This document shows positions 34,091 through 46,500 of a stretch of DNA of 64,000 nt, piece by piece. This stretch comes from Oxytricha trifallax. Taxonomy: Eukaryota > Ciliophora > Spirotrichea > Sporadotrichida > Oxytrichidae. Location: NCBI GenBank assembly GCA_000711775.1, contig ARYC01001403.1, positions 25,019 through 89,018 on the forward strand, given 5' to 3'. Position numbers and translations under genes: made by a program. Each line of letters opens with the position of its first letter. Positions within the stretch are counted from its first letter, which is position 1. The notes below the pieces were generated by a model, which was given only the letters and a program-made list of their open reading frames with translations, was not told where the DNA came from and searched no databases.

Positions 34091-35807
34091 TCAAAGCTTT
34101 GCTGAACCAATAACTCCTTTCTTCTTTCCAATGTTGACAAATCCTCTGACAGCTCTATCGATATGTTCTGGGGTATGAGCAGCACTAAGTTGCACTCTGA
34201 TTCTGGCTTTGCCGTTAGGCACAACTGGATAACTGAAGCCAATCACATAAATGTTTTCTTTCATCATTTCATCAGCGAATTCAGAAGCTAGTCTGGCATC
34301 TCCAAGGAAAACTGGGGCTATTGGGCAATCATCGTGGCCTAAAACTTTAAAGCCTGCTTTCTTCATCTCTTAAAAACAATTCTTTTATAAGTATTAAAGT
34401 ATAAAAATATAATGAATCTCTGTACGGAAATGATGAGTGTTTCTGGCGAGGCTGTCTAAGAGAGCAGTTGATTCTTCTAACATCTTGAATACTTCAAGGG
34501 AGGCACCAACGACAGGTGGAGCGATAGAATTTGAGAACAAATATGGTCTACCTCTGTTACGGAGAATTTAATTTGTATTTATTAGCAGTTTAAGAATTAA
34601 ATTTGAAAGAAAAAAAGTAGTACTATAAAATCTTCTCATATTAGAAGAATATCAACAATTTCTTTAGAGGAAGCAGTGTACCCTCCAGTTCCACCACCCA
34701 ATGCCTTTCCAAGAGTGCTATTAATCACATCAATCTGTCCCTCAAGTCCAAAGTATTCTGGGGTACCACGACCGGTCTTACCGACCACACCTGAAGCATG
34801 GCACTCATCAACGAAGGTGTAAGCCCCATATTTCTTAGCAAGTGATACAATCTCTGGTAGTGGTGCAATATCACCGTCCATAGAGAATATACCATCTGTG
34901 ACTATAAGTTTGAGTCTTGAGCCATCAGCCTCTTGCAGACTCTTCTCTAAGTCACTCATGTCCAAGTGCTTATATCTTAATCTCTTGGCCTTACTCAATC
35001 TGATTCCATCGATGATACTGGCGTGATTCAATTCATCACTGATAATGGCATCTTCAGCTGTGAGCACTGCTTCGAAGAAACCTGCGTTAGCATCGAAAGC
35101 TGATGGATAGAGGATTGCGTCCTCTGTCTTATGGAATGCAGCAATCTTTGATTCTAGATCCTTGTGGATAATATTAAGTATTAAATGCTCAATTATATAT
35201 CATTAAAAACCACAAATTTAAATATAAAAGGATGTCTTGAGTTCCACAGATGAATCTGACACTACTCATTCCAAAGCCGTGTGAGTCGATGGTTCTCTTA
35301 GCAGCCTCACAAATTCTTGGGTTATCACTCAACCCCAAATAGTTTTAATTATTCTTATCAATTATGATATTCGAACAAGTGTCAATTTCGTAAATTTCAA
35401 TTTTTAACATAAATTAAAGTTGTTAGCACAAAAATTGAGAACTTTCTGGCCATTTGCGACTATTTCTACATTCTGTGATGATGTTATGATTCTCTCACGT
35501 TTATAAGTACCTGCTTCTTTGATTTACTGAATGGTCTGTCTGCATACTTCAGTTAGCTCTAAACATAAGATTTATTTAGTTATTTATGATCATTAATATT
35601 TAAGAATTGCAATAAACTAAATAAAATATTGGCATTTCTACATATTTAGTAGAATAAACCAAGACTTTGCAATAAATAAAGTAAAAAAAGAGATCTTAAT
35701 AACCAAAATATTCTTAAATTTTACATGAAAGATTGGTAGATTAATGGTCAAATTATAAAAGTTTACTTACTGTTAGAGAACATTCTCTTTGTGATGGTTG
35801 ATTGCAT
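34091..35807 (-). CDS. GCAT: 2-amino-3-ketobutyrate CoA ligase (glycine C-acetyltransferase), mitochondrial
   Basis: Minus strand, ATG 35,807 to TGA 34,091. With a 212-bp GT-AG intron and four IESs removed it gives 410 aa, close to the usual 400-420. The enzyme converts 2-amino-3-ketobutyrate plus CoA to glycine and acetyl-CoA in threonine breakdown. PLP fold-type I motifs: KVLNFCANNYLGLS, HGFGMSSVRFICGTQ, DELNHASIIDGIRLSKA, TDGIFSMDGDIAPL, FVDECHASGVVGKTGRGT and NSTLGKALGGGTGGY, which holds the PLP lysine. The C-terminus reads RIRVQLSAAHTPEHIDRAV. The N-terminal MQSTITKRMFSNK is short, basic and Ser/Thr-rich, fitting a mitochondrial presequence. A conserved Gln is coded by TAA (TIQQIKEAG), direct evidence for the ciliate code. 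Confidence 0.95.
34371..34421. other. IES in GCAT gene, pointer ATCTCT
   Basis: ATCTCT is at 34,365-34,370 and 34,416-34,421. Removing 51 bp joins HHFRTEMKKAGF. Confidence 0.9.
34567..34646. other. IES in GCAT gene, pointer AGAA
   Basis: AGAA is at 34,563-34,566 and 34,643-34,646. Removing 80 bp joins SKEIVDILLRNRGRPYLFSN, a conserved stretch of the family. Confidence 0.88.
35170..35233. other. IES in GCAT gene, pointer GGAT
   Basis: GGAT is at 35,166-35,169 and 35,230-35,233. Removing 64 bp joins ICGTQDIHKDLESKIAAF. Confidence 0.88.
35345..35421. other. IES in GCAT gene, pointer AGTT
   Basis: AGTT is at 35,341-35,344 and 35,418-35,421. Removing 77 bp joins VLNFCANNYLGLS exactly as in the protein family. 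Confidence 0.9.
35559..35770 (-). other. intron (GT-AG) in GCAT gene
   Basis: On the minus strand the junction is TCTAACA|GTAAGT … GTTTAG|AGCTAAC. Splicing joins SNK to LTEVCRQ in frame. At 212 bp it is longer than the other introns here, so an IES may be nested in it. Confidence 0.65.
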
Positions 35808-35917
35808 ATTTATTAAAGATATTGCTAAATATACTTTAAATAATAAAGTTTGATTAATTTTCAAATAATTTTCTGGCTGAAATATTTTGAGAATATTAAA
35901 TAAAGTTATAACTACAC

Positions 35918-36546
35918 ATGTTCACCCACGAGCCCCACCCCCCCCCCCTCCCCCCACCCCAAACCGAAGCCCCCCCCCACCTCCATATAAATAATTTTTT
36001 TCAGTGTAATTTTTCTTGCCCTGCGGGCGGCTATTACATATTATGATTTATTTTTATAAGATTCACTACATCCGTCATCATTTTTGTGTACATGCTCCCA
36101 TAGGAAAATATTTAAAACTCCAAACAAATGTTATTTTTATATATAATATTAAATATTTTTAGATAAGAAATTTTTTTGTAACATTCATATTATTGTACTT
36201 TTAATAAGTTAACCATAAAATTACTTATTTAACTGGAATGTATATTTATTTTTAATTTTATGGTTAACTTATTAAAAGTACAATAATATGAATGTTACAA
36301 AAAAATTTCTTATCTAAAAATATTTAATATTATATATAAAAATAACATTTGTTTTGAGTTTTAAATATTTTCCTATGGGAGCATGCACACAAAAATGATG
36401 ACGGATGTAGTGAATCTTATAAAAATAAATCATAATATGTAATAGCCGCCCGAAGGGCAAGAAAAATTACACTGAAAAAAATTATTTATATGAAGGTGGG
36501 GGGGGGCTTGCGGTGGGGAGGGTGGGGGGGTGGCTCGGGGTGAACA
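35918..36546. repeat. foldback element with C-rich/G-rich ends
   Basis: Arms of about 300 bp (35,918-36,222 and 36,254-36,546) are near-perfect reverse complements around a 30-bp centre. The outer 80 bp are striking: long C runs with interspersed A on the left and the complementary G runs on the right. Next inward comes a conserved block around gggcggctattacatattat. No gene. It resembles a MITE with telomere-like terminal G/C tracts. Confidence 0.9.
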
Positions 36547-36766
36547 TACACATATTTACTTAAATTAATAGATTTAAAATCTTCCACAAATCTAATAAAT
36601 CCAACACTCCAATACTCAACTATATTGATACTAATGTATTTGTAAAGAAATAATGAAATTAATTGTATAATTAATGCAGTAAAAATCAATCTTATATGTT
36701 TTTTCATAAAAATATTGCTAAGTAGATATGTTTTTTCCTAAGTTATGTCGAGATTTTATATAGCGT

Positions 36767-39700
36767 TCATTTCTTATTCTTAAGAATTCCCACTGTAGTG
36801 CTACCAAAACCCTTGCTGCTTGCCATCTAACCTCCAGCAGTACCGTTTCTCTAGGAAGTTGATTTATTAGATTGTATACTTCCACCTGTAGCATTTTTTA
36901 TAGTAAGTTTTATCTCCTCAATTTAAATTAACAATAATAAAATAGTGTTGTTATTAAATAAAATATAAGTGTCGCAACTTAGCTACCAGTATTCCTCTAT
37001 GATTAACCGCTAGTCTTAACATTAGCTCTGATTTAATTGGCTTGATTAGGTGGTATGTTTCCAGATGGATTTTGACTAAAATTTACATTATTTCCACCTC
37101 TTGTAGATACTGCACTGCTTTTTATGCCCATTCTGCTGTTCGAATTGTCTAATTTGTTTGCATTTTAAATTTGCTGGAAGTTCTTGGAAATTCCCTAAAA
37201 AGGAAAATGAAATTCAAATTTATAAGTTAAATAATTAACAAAGAACAGGTATTGAAATTAATGTCAAATTTAATTTAAATTAAATGTTGATTGGTGACTC
37301 AATTATATCCAGGTTAGCAGTAGCTCCACCAAAACTTGTTTATTTTTAAGTTTTTGTCGTAGATTTAACACTTTTAGGACTTAACATCCCTCCTGTATTT
37401 TTAGAGGCATATACATAGTCTCCATTACAATATGTTTTATTTATAACTCTATACTCTAAATAAAAAATAGAAAGATTTGTTAAACTTTAAGAGTCTATTT
37501 ATTATAAGATTGGCTACTTTGCTTTATTAACCTCGAGGTAGGTGCATCAAAGTTGTACCCTCCATTAATATTGAACCTCCATTTTGACTCTACATTTCAT
37601 CTATCAGTAAAGTCTCATGGCCATCAGCTAAGCTAAACTGTCATATACTTTAACATCCCCATTGATATTTTATATCAAAATTATTAAACTAAAACCTTAA
37701 TTATATTGGTTTACCTCTAAGTGAGTCCCTGCTAAGATATGGGAAAGTAGGGTAATGTCTCTCCAAAACCCCAATAAATCCCCCTTCTGCATTAATTCTC
37801 ACTACGCTTTTGAGCTGTTTGATTCTTTTCCAGGAATATGAACTTTCCAGCTGACTGCTGAATCCTGGAAAGTTCTCGTTTCTTTCGAAGTGAAACTCCA
37901 TAAGCTCAACCCAGAGACATACTATGGTTAATTGATCGTGCTTTTTAAAAGGCATTCTATATTCTATGGCTTTGTTTGAATCTTCGTAGAGATTAATTTA
38001 TAAGTTTAGTTATAAATTTCATTAAAAATTCGGTAAAAAATGACCTAAAAATCATAATTTTTATTTATATACTTGAAATAAAAAATAAAAGAGTGCGTGA
38101 AGTTTACTCAGAGCATTTTAACAAATAACCGCAGTATTGCTGAAATAAAAATGAATTATAGAATTTTTATAGTAATAACTAGTTAACTTATATTTTTATT
38201 TTTATTTTGCTTAAAATTTGAAAAATTTTAATCTTTCTAATGGTTTATTATTTTTAACTTGAGATAATGTTTTTATTTATGCTCAATTTCGACATTAGAA
38301 TTTATTATCAAATTTAAATATCTCTCGAATTTACTTATTTCAGCGATAATTAGTAAATTTTCATCTCTAAGCTCAAAAACTTTCAGCAACAGCTTAAAGA
38401 ACAATTAATGATACATGGGGCAAAATTCATTCTAGAAAAAGTGATCTACTATTAAAGACCAGGAATCTTTAGTTAAATACAGCAGGAAAGTCATATCAAA
38501 ATTAACGAATTCCAAAAGCATATCAATCATCTATATTTTCCTAAGACTAAAAGGAGCTTGCACTTCATAAGTTTAATATTTCATTGGTGCAATTCGTGAT
38601 AAAATCTTTTGACTTGGTTGTTCTCTAAAGGCAGAGAGGAAATACTTCTGGAATTCTACGAAATTCAGCTTGATTTATCGTAGTAATTCACCCTTTATAA
38701 GGTATCTTAAATGATCTGATTGCTAACTAAAAAAAGAATTAGTTTCATATGGTAGGGTACAGGTATAAAAACTTCTAAAATTTTCACTTACTAAGTTTTA
38801 AGAATAAACTTCAAAAGTGAGCTGATTTCGTTTCCATATTCAGCCACTACAATTTTGCTAACACCCCACAGACTTTGTGAAATTTCTAACGCATCTAGTG
38901 AGTTACGTCTTTAATTTATTTTAGACCCTCTTTTCGTGGGTTCTGATAAGTGCCAACTGTAAGTCTTTGTATAACCATCTGTCATTCCTTAAATTTTCAT
39001 GATCATCTAAAGTAAAAGTTGATATATTTTATATAAGATTCATACAGTGAAGATGGTTTATAGGAGAGAAGGCTGGATTTCTTTGCTGAATAGATATTCC
39101 ACTAAAAGTTCGCTTTGATATTTATTGTAGTCTAGACAGTTATGTTCTTAGATTATTTCGATGTTATTAATTACAAGTTCATTTATGATTTAGAATGCTT
39201 AACAGATCATTAAGTTAATAGATTAATAAGAAGACTATCTAAACATATAAAACTATACAATTTTTCAATGCTTTAACAGCGGTAGAGAATGGTATCTTGG
39301 CTTACTACCCATTTTATCTCTCATCCCCCTATATACGAATATCCTTCGTGATATCGCCTTATGTAATGGAAATCTCTTCAACTCGATTATTCTTATCCCC
39401 TTTCCCCTTACTATCCTGTGTCCCTGGCTACTGCAATATCTAACTAAACATGAAAAAGCCTGGCGATTAAACTTAACTATTGTTGTTAGTTTGACTGCTA
39501 TTCTAAGCGTTGTCCCTAGATTTTATCATCATTTCTTCTTCCTCTTGAGCTCTCTGTTCCTTCTCTCTTTGCTCTTTTTCTTACTGGAGTTTCTTTTCCT
39601 TGTCTAAGATAAATTCAAAAATTGCTTGCTCTAGCTTCGTGTTCGAGAGAGTTGTCAGCTCTATTAAGATTTCGTAAAATCTACAGTTTATTTAGAAAAA

Positions 39701-42149
39701 TACAAACATTTTCTGTAAGATTTTTATTGAATTTTAATCCTTTGATTAGAATAAAGGCAAAAAACACTAAGTGGCTTAATAATTTATAAAAATTCTACAG
39801 TCAATTAACTTTTCCACTATAAAACAATCATAGGCATCTCGATCTATCATTAATGTCTAAGGTCTAAACAGCAACTATAAATAAATCTTGCATTATAATT
39901 ATTAACTTATCTATTTTACATAATAATCACAAGAATTAAATTATATTAACTCTTATTATAGTTAATGAGTTGATAGGCATATTTATTTTCAAGGAGGGAC
40001 ACGACTAACAATATGTATTTCTTTTCACCAATTATTTAATTTAAACTTTCTGCGGGTCTCTCTGAAATCAGAGCACGCATTAACATCAACACATGTTCAA
40101 TATTTGCGTTATTAATGAATTATTCTATATTTTAATTTAAATTCCTATTATAATGCGGCTCATATCAACAACAATAAAAAAACATCTTAGAAAAGAAACA
40201 ATTAACTTATGCAAATAATAACATTTTCAGTAATATTTTTTATGTCTAGCCCATCTTTAAGAGTGAGTATAATTTTCTCAAAAGATCCCTCAAATCTCTC
40301 TAATATAATTTCTAGGTTATCTTTTGCCAAGAATATCTGCAATGCGTTAAAGGATCTATAAAAATATTTAATTATAGTTAAAAATAGAGATTATATTTAT
40401 TTACTGTGTATAGAATATTTAAAATATAAAAATCTGTAGATATTCTTGAGTTCTGCATTTTTGTTAATATAATCGATTTTATTGAGAGATTTATTATCGT
40501 AGAGATAGTAGTTGTTTTAATTTTTTAGGTTGAATTCTCTATAATCCTCAAATATTTGTTTATCTTCCAATGAAATTCTTTATGTCTGCTTCCACCATAT
40601 CTTATTTCTATTTTTATATAGTAATTATGCCTATTTTAAATAATACTCTGGCTATACAAATAATATATATATATATATATAAAAATATTTTAATTTTTTC
40701 ATTTCTACAATCATTAAAAATTATATCCTACTTTCGACTTCATGTGGACGAGAAATCAAACTGACGAAGACCTCAAGATTGTCCTTTTTATTCAAGAAAT
40801 TCCTGATATTTTTATTGCTGCTAATGTATATGTCTTCAGTATTCATAAATGCCTCTATGCGGTCAATCTTGCTCTCGGTTTTTAGGGCACTCTTGAAGTC
40901 GTCGAAATTGAGATTCATGTCCGCTGCTTCAGTTTGGAAGTCAGAGATAAAAGAGTCGCCGAAACCTGACTCTGAGATTATTGAATTTGCACGCAAAGTG
41001 CGTCGTCTGTCTCCTATAATTAAATATCAGTATAAAATACGATCTAAGATCTATTATGAATAATTATAAAAAATAATTATATTGTTATGTTATTGGGATA
41101 CGTTTCATTTAATTGAAGGGTCTCTTATAATTTTAAAATATTTTATTCTATAATTATAGTTAGTTGTTACCCTAAAGGACATGATCAACTGTATTAACAT
41201 ATCCTAGGAATTCCTAATAAATAAAAGTGTTGATTTAGTCTTCATCAAGCCACTCCTCTAGGTACTCCGCTATCTCAACTGCCTTATCTCTATTTTCATC
41301 TTGCAGGAAATAATTGCTATTATATATTTTAATATTTCTAAACTTAAATTTTTCACACTTAAATCAAAAAGTCATTTTTCTCATAAATGATTTAAAAGTA
41401 ATTGCTTTTGAGGACAGTTTCCAGACTATTCTAAACACTAATAAGCATACTCTTATCTAGTCTCTTAAGCACCTTGAACAAATAATCTATAGATTTTTCT
41501 TTGACTACTGTATGTGTAGCGCTTTGAAACTCCTCCATGAATATTTTGTAAAATTGTGAAATTGACTCGGTGTCTATGGCAAATCTCTCAATAAATGCTT
41601 TTAAAAGCATGTCAATCTATATGTGAATATGAATATACAGATTATATGACAAAAAAGATTTAAACGGGATGTTTTAATTAAAGAAATAAGCTAGACTCAA
41701 AGAAATTTGGAGTTTATGAAATTGGGATATTTTTAAGTAGAGTTTTCAAATAATAACTTTATTATAAAAAGGACTAAAAATTGATAACATAATTATATCT
41801 AGCTTTCTAATAAACTGTAAAACTTACAGAAGACGTTAGATAAGGAAGCATTTTGACTAGTTTAGGTAAGATTTCAGGAATACTGGTTTTCACAGACTCA
41901 TTTATAGAATCATTTGGCATAATATCTGCAATTATTTTGCATGCTTTGATTAGTTTTTACAATCTTTCATCCTCATTTTTCTCTGATAGCTATATAAAAG
42001 TGATTTTAGACTCAAACAATATTTGGTTTAATGATCTCATATAGAATATTATAATATATTTTTAAAAAAACTATACTAAGTTGCTTCTATAAATTTTTGA
42101 AATTACCCCTACTTACAGCAAAATGAAGGAAAATTTTAGCTTCGTTCAT
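36767..42149 (-). CDS. long helical-repeat protein, weakly SAPS (PP6/SIT4 regulatory subunit)-like; many MDSs and introns
   Basis: Minus strand, probable start MNEAKIFLHFA at 42,149, TGA at 36,767; about 1,000 residues could be joined. In order: LPKLVKMLPYLTSSIDMLLK, AEYLEEWLDEDQINTFIYQE, NKNIRNFLNKKDNLEVFVSL, FNALQIFLAKDNLEIILERF, IEHVLMLMRALISERPAESL, a Gln/Glu-rich linker, VKAFQIINELVINNIEIIQE, SLWGVSKIVVAEYGNEISSL, WSLIVDHFFQNEFCPMYHQL, then a Ser/Asn/Gln-rich tail. Alpha-helical, ARM/HEAT-like character. Some parts (N-x2-I-x-NFL-x7-L-x2-FVSLI and W-x-LIVDHFFQN) recall SAPS-domain proteins, which regulate PP6-type phosphatases, but this is a weak assignment. IES pointers include CTAA, AATGC, ATTT, TCC and TAATTGCT (plus-strand spelling). 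GT-AG introns include 38,727-38,791 (65 bp) and 39,007-39,045 (39 bp). Confidence 0.6.
37637..37720. other. IES, pointer CTAA
   Basis: CTAA is at 37,633-37,636 and 37,717-37,720. Removal of 84 bp joins YLSRDSL to SLADGHETLLIDEM in frame. Confidence 0.75.
39199..39271. other. IES, pointer AATGC
   Basis: AATGC is at 39,194-39,198 and 39,267-39,271. Removal of 73 bp joins IPFSTAVKAF to QIINELVINN in frame; without it the frame is lost. Confidence 0.8.
40106..40226. other. IES, pointer ATTT
   Basis: ATTT is at 40,102-40,105 and 40,223-40,226. Removal of 121 bp joins LDIKNITEN to IEHVLMLMRAL in frame. Confidence 0.75.
40594..40728. other. IES, pointer TCC
   Basis: TCC is at 40,591-40,593 and 40,726-40,728. 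Removal of 135 bp joins SRPHEVESR to KQTQRISLEDK in frame. Confidence 0.75.
41319..41406. other. IES, pointer TAATTGCT
   Basis: The 8-bp repeat TAATTGCT is at 41,311-41,318 and 41,399-41,406. Removal of 88 bp joins LETVLKSNYF to LQDENRDKAVE in frame. Confidence 0.88.
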
Positions 42150-42179
42150 TTCTAATTAATATTTTTCGAATTGAATTAT

Positions 42180-43540
42180 AATAATAATTTGTAAAAAATA
42201 TAAATGATTTGGATATTGTAAATTAAAGTTATTCTTGTTAATTTAGATACACTCAACTCATTTATGAAAGTAAGTTTAATTAATTAAATCAAATTCAATT
42301 ATTTTCATTGATAATTATTTTTTTCAGGTTTTTATTTATACTTTAGACCTTGCTGATTTTTTACTGGCTTTTTATTAGAAAGTACTTTTCTCTTTTGTAT
42401 CTAAATATATTTTATTTTATTAATAAAAATTAATTTACTATTCTTTTCCTTTAATATATAATAAAGAGTAAATTAATTTGAATGTATTGTTTGAGCTTAA
42501 ATCAATTTTTATTGCACCGACAGGTGATTCTCTTTATTGCTATGAGTCACTTTAATCGCTTAGACAGGTCTCTAATTTCCTATTTTAATTTTGTGGTGAA
42601 TTGCTATTCATTTATATTGCATTTCTTCTATGAGATTAAAAATAAAAAATAAATATATTAATTTATTATTAAGGAAAATTAATAATTTTCAATTTTCATA
42701 AGGCTTTAAATGTGAAATAATTAATTAAAATATAAAAAGATTCACTTTTAAGAGTTGCTGATTTATCTCTAGATTGTTAAGTGAGATTTTACTTCAAATT
42801 TATCGATTAAGATTTTTTTTATATAAAATAAATTGTAATTCTTTAAACATTAAAATAATATATATATATAGATTATTGTTATGAAGGATTTATTACAACG
42901 ACTTTATCTAGGTTCCCAACTTTTATATTTTGAAAACATTACTTATTTTAAAATTTAAATTTAGTATGGAATTAGTAAATATTCAAACCAAACAATTTCT
43001 ATAAAGAATTTTCATATACGATGCTAAAATATAAATTAAATTATTAATTGAAACTTTTTTTATATAACTTCATTGTAACTTGATGGTAAATTTATTGTAA
43101 TAGCTTAGTATATGAAGAAATTCTTACATACTTTTAAAGGATAAAATCTTTTTTTCTTTCTTCAACCTCTTAACTAAACATTATCATATATTTTATTAAC
43201 TTTAGTTCCACATATTTATTTTATTATTTTAATTTTTCATTCTTAATAAAATAATTCACACAATATCATTTTTGGGAAGTTTATTATTGGCCTATTAAGT
43301 TGTAGTGATCATTGTCAATTGTTACGAGCTAGATGAAATAATTGAGTTTTATTGCAATTTTTCAATATTTTGGTATGATTAATTCTAATTTTAGTTAGAG
43401 TTTTATGTAATTTACTAATTTTGAGGAGCAAACAAGGATTATGACTGAATTTATTACATTCATATAAGGTAAAGTCTTTCAATTTATAATAAAATTATAA
43501 GGAAAGTTTAATTACTTATAATATTTAAAGACTGCTTTCT
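42180..43540. other. AT-rich intergenic stretch
   Basis: About 1.35 kb of very AT-rich sequence between two minus-strand genes, including a (TA)n run near 42,865. No frame with protein-like composition on either strand. Confidence 0.5.
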
Positions 43541-43560
43541 TCCTGGATTGTCTATAGAAC

Positions 43561-46500
43561 TCAATTCTTTAGTAAGTTCTAATGGACTCGGGGTATTTTA
43601 AGTAAAAATTAAAATTTAAAAATATTTCTGAACGAGTTTTACTCTTGATAATTATAATTATCCACTCCCATGTCATTAGATCGTTTTGAGTTAAACCCTG
43701 ATCCCTTAATTTTATTACTCAATATTCCTAAAGGTGTAGCCCCGTTAGATCTATTTTAATTAAAGCTACCATTCAATCCAAACTCATCATGAAAAGTGCC
43801 TTATTTATTCAAGAGACCCTATCTCTGAGAGGACATTAAATTACCGTATTTATCATAAGTAGATTTATTTAGACCTCCCCTTGCTGAACCGGCTTTGCTG
43901 CTTTTAAACTAGCTACTTGAGTTAGGCGTGAATCTTTTAGGTAAATACTTCATGATATCAACAAGAGTCTATTCCATGTTGTTTTCTTACTTAGTAGCTA
44001 CTTAGAATTTTAGCCTGCCTATATCATCAAAAGGCTCTCTTTTCTACTAAACTTGCAATTTCGTTACATAACATGAAAAATTTAATCTAAAAATTCAATG
44101 AAAACGTTTACTCTCTAACTTAATTCATATCGAATTTAACTTCTGGAACAATATCTCCTTCATCTGTAAATTCTATAACTGCATTAATATCCTCATTTAA
44201 ATCTAAAGTTTAATCCTCATATTCGTCAACTTTATCTTTAAAACTTTTCATTTTATCAAAATTAATGCCAGTCCTCAATTTCTAACTAAATCGCATAGTT
44301 GTGGTTTTTCTTAATAAGCCTCTCTCCAAATCTCTGTTTATTTATGTGTAATTGTAATCATCAAATTCTAAAAGTCTCTTTTGAATGTGAGAACCTGCTG
44401 TAATAGTCTGCTTTCTATTTGTCATTGTTGCATTTTCAAGTTCTTCCTGTTGTTACTTAATTAGGATTCCGATGTATTTTCTAAAATCCTCTAAGTAGCT
44501 CAAACGCTTTTTGTTCGTTACATCGGTTTCTATTTTTTAAAGCCTATTCTCATCAACTGTAACCTGGTTTTAAAGCTCTTCGCCTTAAAGGGTTTTGAAG
44601 TTTGGATCTTTGTCACAGTCTAAACCTGAATGACCAAGCTACTTACAACACTATAGTAGGAATATTTATACACCAATATGACTTACATAACATCTAACTT
44701 GCTCTTAATGATGACTTTCTCTTTGATCTTAAGTCTCTTGTTCCTCGTCGTCCTTGTTGATATGCTTATTGAATTTACATCCTGGCGCCTCTTTTGATTT
44801 CCGACCACAGCACCACCACATTTCTCCACCATAGTCACTTTAGTGAATTCTGCATGACCAGTTGTAATTTTCACTCTCAATGAATTCTGTATTGCAAAAC
44901 TTGCAAATCTTTTGATTCACTTTAATTTTCCTAACTTTGAGTCTTTCAATGCGTTTCTTAAGAACTTATACTTCTTCTAAAGCTTTATTTAAGTTACTTT
45001 CATTCACAATATTCATGTTCTTCAAAGATTAGTAACTGTCTTGAGATTCCTATAGGGCTATATCTGCTTTGATGCATCTTTCTCTAAGCTATTTTATCTA
45101 ATCATCCTTCTAAATCTGGACTTCTTTAGAATTTTCAATCATAATTTTTAAATCATGCATCAGTTAATCATTTTTATCAATATATGTGATACTAAAATAA
45201 AACCCTTCCCTCACCTTTTATTTAATTTTCTTGCAATATTTTTATCCCCAATTATTTTTTATTTCTGCAATTCTTATCATGCCTATGTTTTTATCAATTA
45301 TTTTCTTCCTCAAGTCACATTGGTTTTATTATGGTATCTATCTTTAAAATATGATTTATAAAAAAATTATTTAATAATGCTTGATAAGCCTAATAGGGAA
45401 TTAACTTGTGGCATTTCTTATTAATTTATATTTTATATTAAATTACCCAATTTTAAGCATTATAATATTTTTGCTCACTAGATAATAAGTATAATTTGAT
45501 ATAATTAGTTATCAATAGAGTATTTATAAACTATTATGAAGGGATTTTAAAGAAGAATTTGATAACTACTATATTTCAATCTCTTATAAAATAGACAAAA
45601 ATCAATGAAATATTTTTCATTGTTTAGTCTTATTTATTGAAATTTAATAACTAATTTATCTCTCTCAGAAATCATCTTATCAGGAGAAAATTACTAATAA
45701 ATATTTTTATTTTTCCTAGAAATGAAAAAGTCTAAATAGATTCAAGGTGTAGAGGGAACAATAAAATACTAGAATACTTTTCAACTAAATATTTTTTGGT
45801 GATTTAAGGCTAATTATATGGGTGAGAAAATATAATGCCAAAATTATATGGCAAAATTTACCTGAGACACTTTGGATTTTTTTATATGTTGTATAATAGG
45901 AGAGTAAAATTACATATAGGATATCAAATTTGAAATTAATGAATTTAAAATATGTGAGGGAAACCAAGAAAATTCAAATAAGGGGAATAATATATATTCA
46001 ACCATATATGTAATAATTTACTGCTATGCGTCTCTACGATCTTAATTAGCTTTCCACATATCCTACTTTAACATATCCACTGTAACATCATGCTGATCTT
46101 GGAGCATTTTATATTTGGATAGTTGTGATATCGAATTATGAACAATCTAAAATTCTTCCTTTAAGTATACAAATTGAATATCCATTAGCTTATTTTATGT
46201 CTCTAGGTTCTAGCAGCGACCTTCAAATCTATCTTTCTTTGTGTTTACATCGATAAAACCCTTTAGTATCTACTATCTCTTAACTTCACAAGTAGTAAGA
46301 AGAGTGTAGATTGTTTCATAGTCTGTGATAATATGATTTAAACTTATCTCAACCTTTTGCTTTTCTTTGATGCATTATTTAAGTTTATGTTTAAGTAAAG
46401 TGTTTTCGATTCATAGCTTCTTATTTTACCTTTCCGTATTCTCAAATTTCAAGGAATCGCTTTTGTAAAATAACTTGAGTCTCTCAAGTTCCTCCATGGT

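Noticed and set aside
36486-36707. 73-aa minus-strand frame
   Set aside because: It runs out of the G/C tracts of the foldback element into AT-rich DNA; not a gene.
39500-39620. Glu/Gln-rich stretch as a separate coiled-coil gene
   Set aside because: It joins in frame to the neighbouring segments of the long helical gene, so it is a linker of that protein.
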